Source: Roseateles puraquae (lineage in GTDB: Bacteria > Pseudomonadota > Gammaproteobacteria > Burkholderiales > Burkholderiaceae_C). From it: DNA of 64,000 bases. A program made the position numbers and the translations under genes. Where the stretch lies: contig NZ_NISI01000005.1 of NCBI RefSeq assembly GCF_002205845.1, forward strand, positions 310,001 to 374,000. Reading direction: 5' to 3'. Within the stretch, counting starts at the first letter, position 1, and each line of letters starts with the position of its first letter. Shown in pieces: positions 60,574 to 64,000 of this stretch. The notes below the pieces were generated by a model. It was not told the DNA's origin, made no database searches, and saw only the letters and a program-made list of their open reading frames with translations.

Positions 60574-61019
60574 GTGAACAGCCGCGCCGGTGCGGTGCGG
60601 CCCGGCTCACCGTCAGCCAGCGTGGCGGCCACATAAGGCGCGGTGGCGAATTCCTGCTGCAGACGCTGCAGCAAATCTTCTCGGTCGGGCATCGGTGCGC
60701 CGCAGGAGATGCGGGCGGCGATGGCGCGGTCCAGTGCGCCTTCCAGCCCGTTGCATTGCACCGAGAACGAGGTGTGGTGGGGTTGGCCCAGCCGGTCGGT
60801 CCAGGTGGCGACCACGCGCAGCACGGGCCCCACGGTGCGCAGCACCCATTCGAAGCGGATGCCCGCGGTGCGCGTGCGACTGCGACGCATCAGGCGGCCC
60901 ATCGTGCTGCCGCCGGGGCGACGCGGGCGCTCCAGGCGCAACTCGTTCAGGAAGCGTTCGGCAGCCGCCGCGTTGGCAGCGCCGGCCATGGCCTCGGTGT
61001 CCATGGTTTCAATCGTCAT
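60516..61019 (-). CDS. Unknown 167-residue protein
   Basis: A soluble 167-residue protein without signal sequence. The N-terminal third is alanine-rich and helical (AAERFLNELRLERPRRPGG), followed by a basic RLMRRSRTRTAG piece and beta strands FEWVLRTVGPVLRVVATWTD and HTSFSVQC. The C-terminal third has helices (EDLLQRLQQEFATAP). I recognise no family. It overlaps the FeeM-like gene's 3' end by 58 bases on the opposite strand; codon bias supports both frames in their own parts. It ends convergent and starts 75 bases from the end of the phospholipase D-family gene. Confidence 0.55.
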   Translation of the reverse strand: MTIETMDTEAMAGAANAAAAERFLNELRLERPRRPGGSTMGRLMRRSRTRTAGIRFEWVLRTVGPVLRVVATWTDRLGQPHHTSFSVQCNGLEGALDRAIAARISCGAPMPDREDLLQRLQQEFATAPYVAATLADGEPGRTAPARLFTQGSLANIAASVAASQANG

Positions 61020-61094
61020 GGTCAGACTCCAGTGGTGCGTATGAACCCATGGCTCTGGGGCAAGCCGCGTTCCCGCCTGGGCTGCGGCGGCGCT

Positions 61095-62519
61095 TCAAAG
61101 TAGGGGTTCGACCAGCCGCGCGAAGCCCTGCAACAGGCGCTGGCCCAGGCTGCGGCGGGCCCATTGGTCGGCATCGATGCGCTGGCTGACCGTCAAGTCC
61201 TGGGCGAAGAGGGCCTGCATCTGCTGGCCGAAGTCGTCGCCGAGGACGATGACGTCGAGCTCGTGATTGCCGACGATGCTGCGCCAGTCGAGGTTGCTGG
61301 AGCCCACGCTGGCATACACCCCGTCCACGACGGCCGTCTTGGCATGCATGACCGACTGCGTCATCTCGTGGATCTGCACACCGGCTTCCAGCAGCTGCGT
61401 GTACCGGGCGCGTGCCGCATGCAGCACCATGGACACATCGCTGCGCCCTGGCAGCACCAGGGCCACCGCCACGCCGCGCCGGGCGGCGTCGCACAGGCTG
61501 CGGATCAACTCGTCGCCGGGTGCGAAATAGGCCATCGTCAGCTGCACGCTGCGCTGCGAGGCCTCGATGGCATGCAGCAGCGCGGTGTAGCTGGGGTTCA
61601 CGCCCTGGTCGGGGTTGCCTGCCACCAGCTTCACCACCCGTTGCCCCGGCAGCGCGACCCGCGGCGCCGGATCGGCAGGCAGCTCCCCTCGGCAGCCCTG
61701 GCTCGCCCACGACTGCCGGAACACCGCGGACAGCGCGGTCACGACCGGACCGTGGAGCTCGATCTGCGTGTCGCGCCAGCCCTGGCGGTCAGCGTCGGCG
61801 GGCGGCTTCTTGCGGCGTGCGCTGCCGAAGGAGCCCTCCGCGTAGACGTTGCTCAGGTTGATGCCGCCGGTGAAGGCCACGTCGCTGTCCACCGCCAGCA
61901 TCTTGCGGTGATTGCGCTGCAGCACGCCCCAGTGCCCCGGGCGCTCCAGCGGGTTGAGCGGGTTGAAGGCGCAGACCGCGATGCCGCCCTGGCGCAGGCG
62001 CTCGAAAAAGGCGCTGTCGGTGCCGACCGAGCCGAGGCTGTCATACATCAGGGCCACGCTCACACCTTCGGCGGCCTTGCGCAGCAGCAGCTCACCCACC
62101 TCGGCAGCCACGCCCTCGTCCTCGACGATATAGAACTCCACCAGCACCCGCTGTCGCGCGGCGGCGATGGCGGTCTTCATGGCAGCGAAGGTGGCGGGGC
62201 CGTCCACCAGGAGCCTGGCGGTGTTGCCGCGCAGCAGCTGCGCCTCGCCCGCCGCCGCCAGCACGCCCAGATGACGCTCGAACAACGCCGCATTGCCCTC
62301 CGCGCGCACGCGAGCCAGGTCGCGCGCCTGCACAGCCTCGGGCACCGGGCCGGTGCGCCCCTGCAGGGTCACGCGCTCCGCGGCCTGCTGGGGCGGCAGC
62401 GGTTTCAGCGTGCGGTCCGGTCCTGGCAGGCTCACGCACGACGCCGTGCCGGCCACCAGCAGCAGCAAGGCCAGCAACCAGGCGCAGGCGGGGAGGGCGG
62501 TGAGGCGCGTCGGGGTCAT
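61095..62519 (-). CDS. Phospholipase D/cardiolipin synthase-family protein
   Basis: A 474-residue protein with two HKD catalytic motifs: RNHRKMLAVDSDVAFTGGIN near 205 and MHAKTAVVDGVYASVGSSN near 390. The N-terminus LPACAWLLALLLLVAGTASC is a lipoprotein-like signal (lipobox near TASC), so it would be anchored outside the cytoplasm or in the inner membrane. Two-HKD proteins of this form join two phosphatidylglycerols to cardiolipin or cut phospholipid. A GDSLG-like MYDSLGSVGTDS segment follows the first half, as in ClsA. It diverges from the sigma-54 response regulator. Confidence 0.9.
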   Translation of the reverse strand: MTPTRLTALPACAWLLALLLLVAGTASCVSLPGPDRTLKPLPPQQAAERVTLQGRTGPVPEAVQARDLARVRAEGNAALFERHLGVLAAAGEAQLLRGNTARLLVDGPATFAAMKTAIAAARQRVLVEFYIVEDEGVAAEVGELLLRKAAEGVSVALMYDSLGSVGTDSAFFERLRQGGIAVCAFNPLNPLERPGHWGVLQRNHRKMLAVDSDVAFTGGINLSNVYAEGSFGSARRKKPPADADRQGWRDTQIELHGPVVTALSAVFRQSWASQGCRGELPADPAPRVALPGQRVVKLVAGNPDQGVNPSYTALLHAIEASQRSVQLTMAYFAPGDELIRSLCDAARRGVAVALVLPGRSDVSMVLHAARARYTQLLEAGVQIHEMTQSVMHAKTAVVDGVYASVGSSNLDWRSIVGNHELDVIVLGDDFGQQMQALFAQDLTVSQRIDADQWARRSLGQRLLQGFARLVEPLL

Positions 62520-62585
62520 ATGGAGCCCCGCGTGGGCAATCGACGTGCCCGGTGCCTCCCCTTGATGAAGGTGTTACCGACGACC

Positions 62586-62597
62586 GGAAAATTTTCC
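62586..62597. promoter_or_regulatory. AT-rich 12-bp palindrome upstream of the response regulator
   Basis: GGAAAATTTTCC is a perfect 12-bp dyad in an otherwise GC-rich 154-base divergent region, 67 bases after the phospholipase D start and 77 bases before the response regulator start. It could be an operator or an up-element-like site. Confidence 0.35.
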
Positions 62598-62673
62598 CGC
62601 CTCGGTTGAATCTGTTCACAATGGACGCCCCGATGCCCCGGCATCCCACTCTGGCCCGAAGGCAATCACACGC

Positions 62674-64000
<1,327 letters not shown>

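Overview
The window is uniformly GC-rich (roughly 70 percent) and densely packed with ordinary chromosomal genes. Gene content and style point to a betaproteobacterium of the order Burkholderiales, probably near Roseateles, Mitsuaria or Rubrivivax. The pointers are a tripartite tricarboxylate (Tct) transporter, cytochrome c4, TamA/TamB, an EAL and an HD-GYP protein, and lipoproteins with a glycine run after the lipobox. The genus is inferred from protein style only. I see no prophage, integrase, insertion sequence or CRISPR array.

Layout. 1-1.25 kb: the end of an RpiB-family isomerase, then a deletion scar joining the tail of a lysR gene to the tail of a carboxymuconolactone-decarboxylase-like gene. 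1.25-7.1 kb: an SNF2 helicase, a GH19 muramidase/chitinase-like enzyme, a fused osmoprotectant-type ABC transporter with a second binding protein, and a small membrane protein. 7.15-15.7 kb: one giant cyclic beta-1,2-glucan synthase gene. 15.8-17.8 kb: tctB (frameshifted) and tctA. 17.8-20 kb: a thioredoxin-like protein, an unknown protein and a serine hydrolase. 20-25.3 kb: a sulfonate-sulfur operon, ssuE-ssuA-ssuA-ssuD-ssuC-ssuB, with an intrinsic terminator inside it. 25.4-28.2 kb: a fatty acid hydroxylase, a MipA-like porin and a Crp/Fnr regulator. 28.3-30.1 kb: an orphan flgH in a mini-operon with three unknown small genes. 30.2-34 kb: kup, a DUF2306 membrane protein, tRNA-Arg(CCT) and two small unknown genes.

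34-41 kb: a VWA-domain gene coupled to tamA and tamB. 41-42.3 kb: an EAL phosphodiesterase with a TTG start. 42.3-47.7 kb: a five-gene overlapping operon of MoxR ATPase, small membrane protein, GNAT acetyltransferase, S9 peptidase and M28 peptidase. It diverges from cytochrome c4 across a perfect 18-bp palindrome. 48.5-53.4 kb: an HD-GYP phosphodiesterase, a family 5 binding protein and a large lipoprotein. 53.4-56.3 kb: an ECF sigma factor, a membrane protein and a serine hydrolase. 56.5-64 kb: tRNA-Ser(TGA), apaH, a CorC/HlyC-type protein, SapC, a FeeM-like acyltransferase, an unknown gene, a phospholipase D family protein and a sigma-54 response regulator cut by the window end.

The loci most worth attention are the orphan flgH operon, the MoxR/peptidase operon with its palindromic divergent promoter, the terminator inside the ssu operon, and the two decayed genes (lysR/CMD scar and tctB). 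I found no clearly new defence or mobile system.
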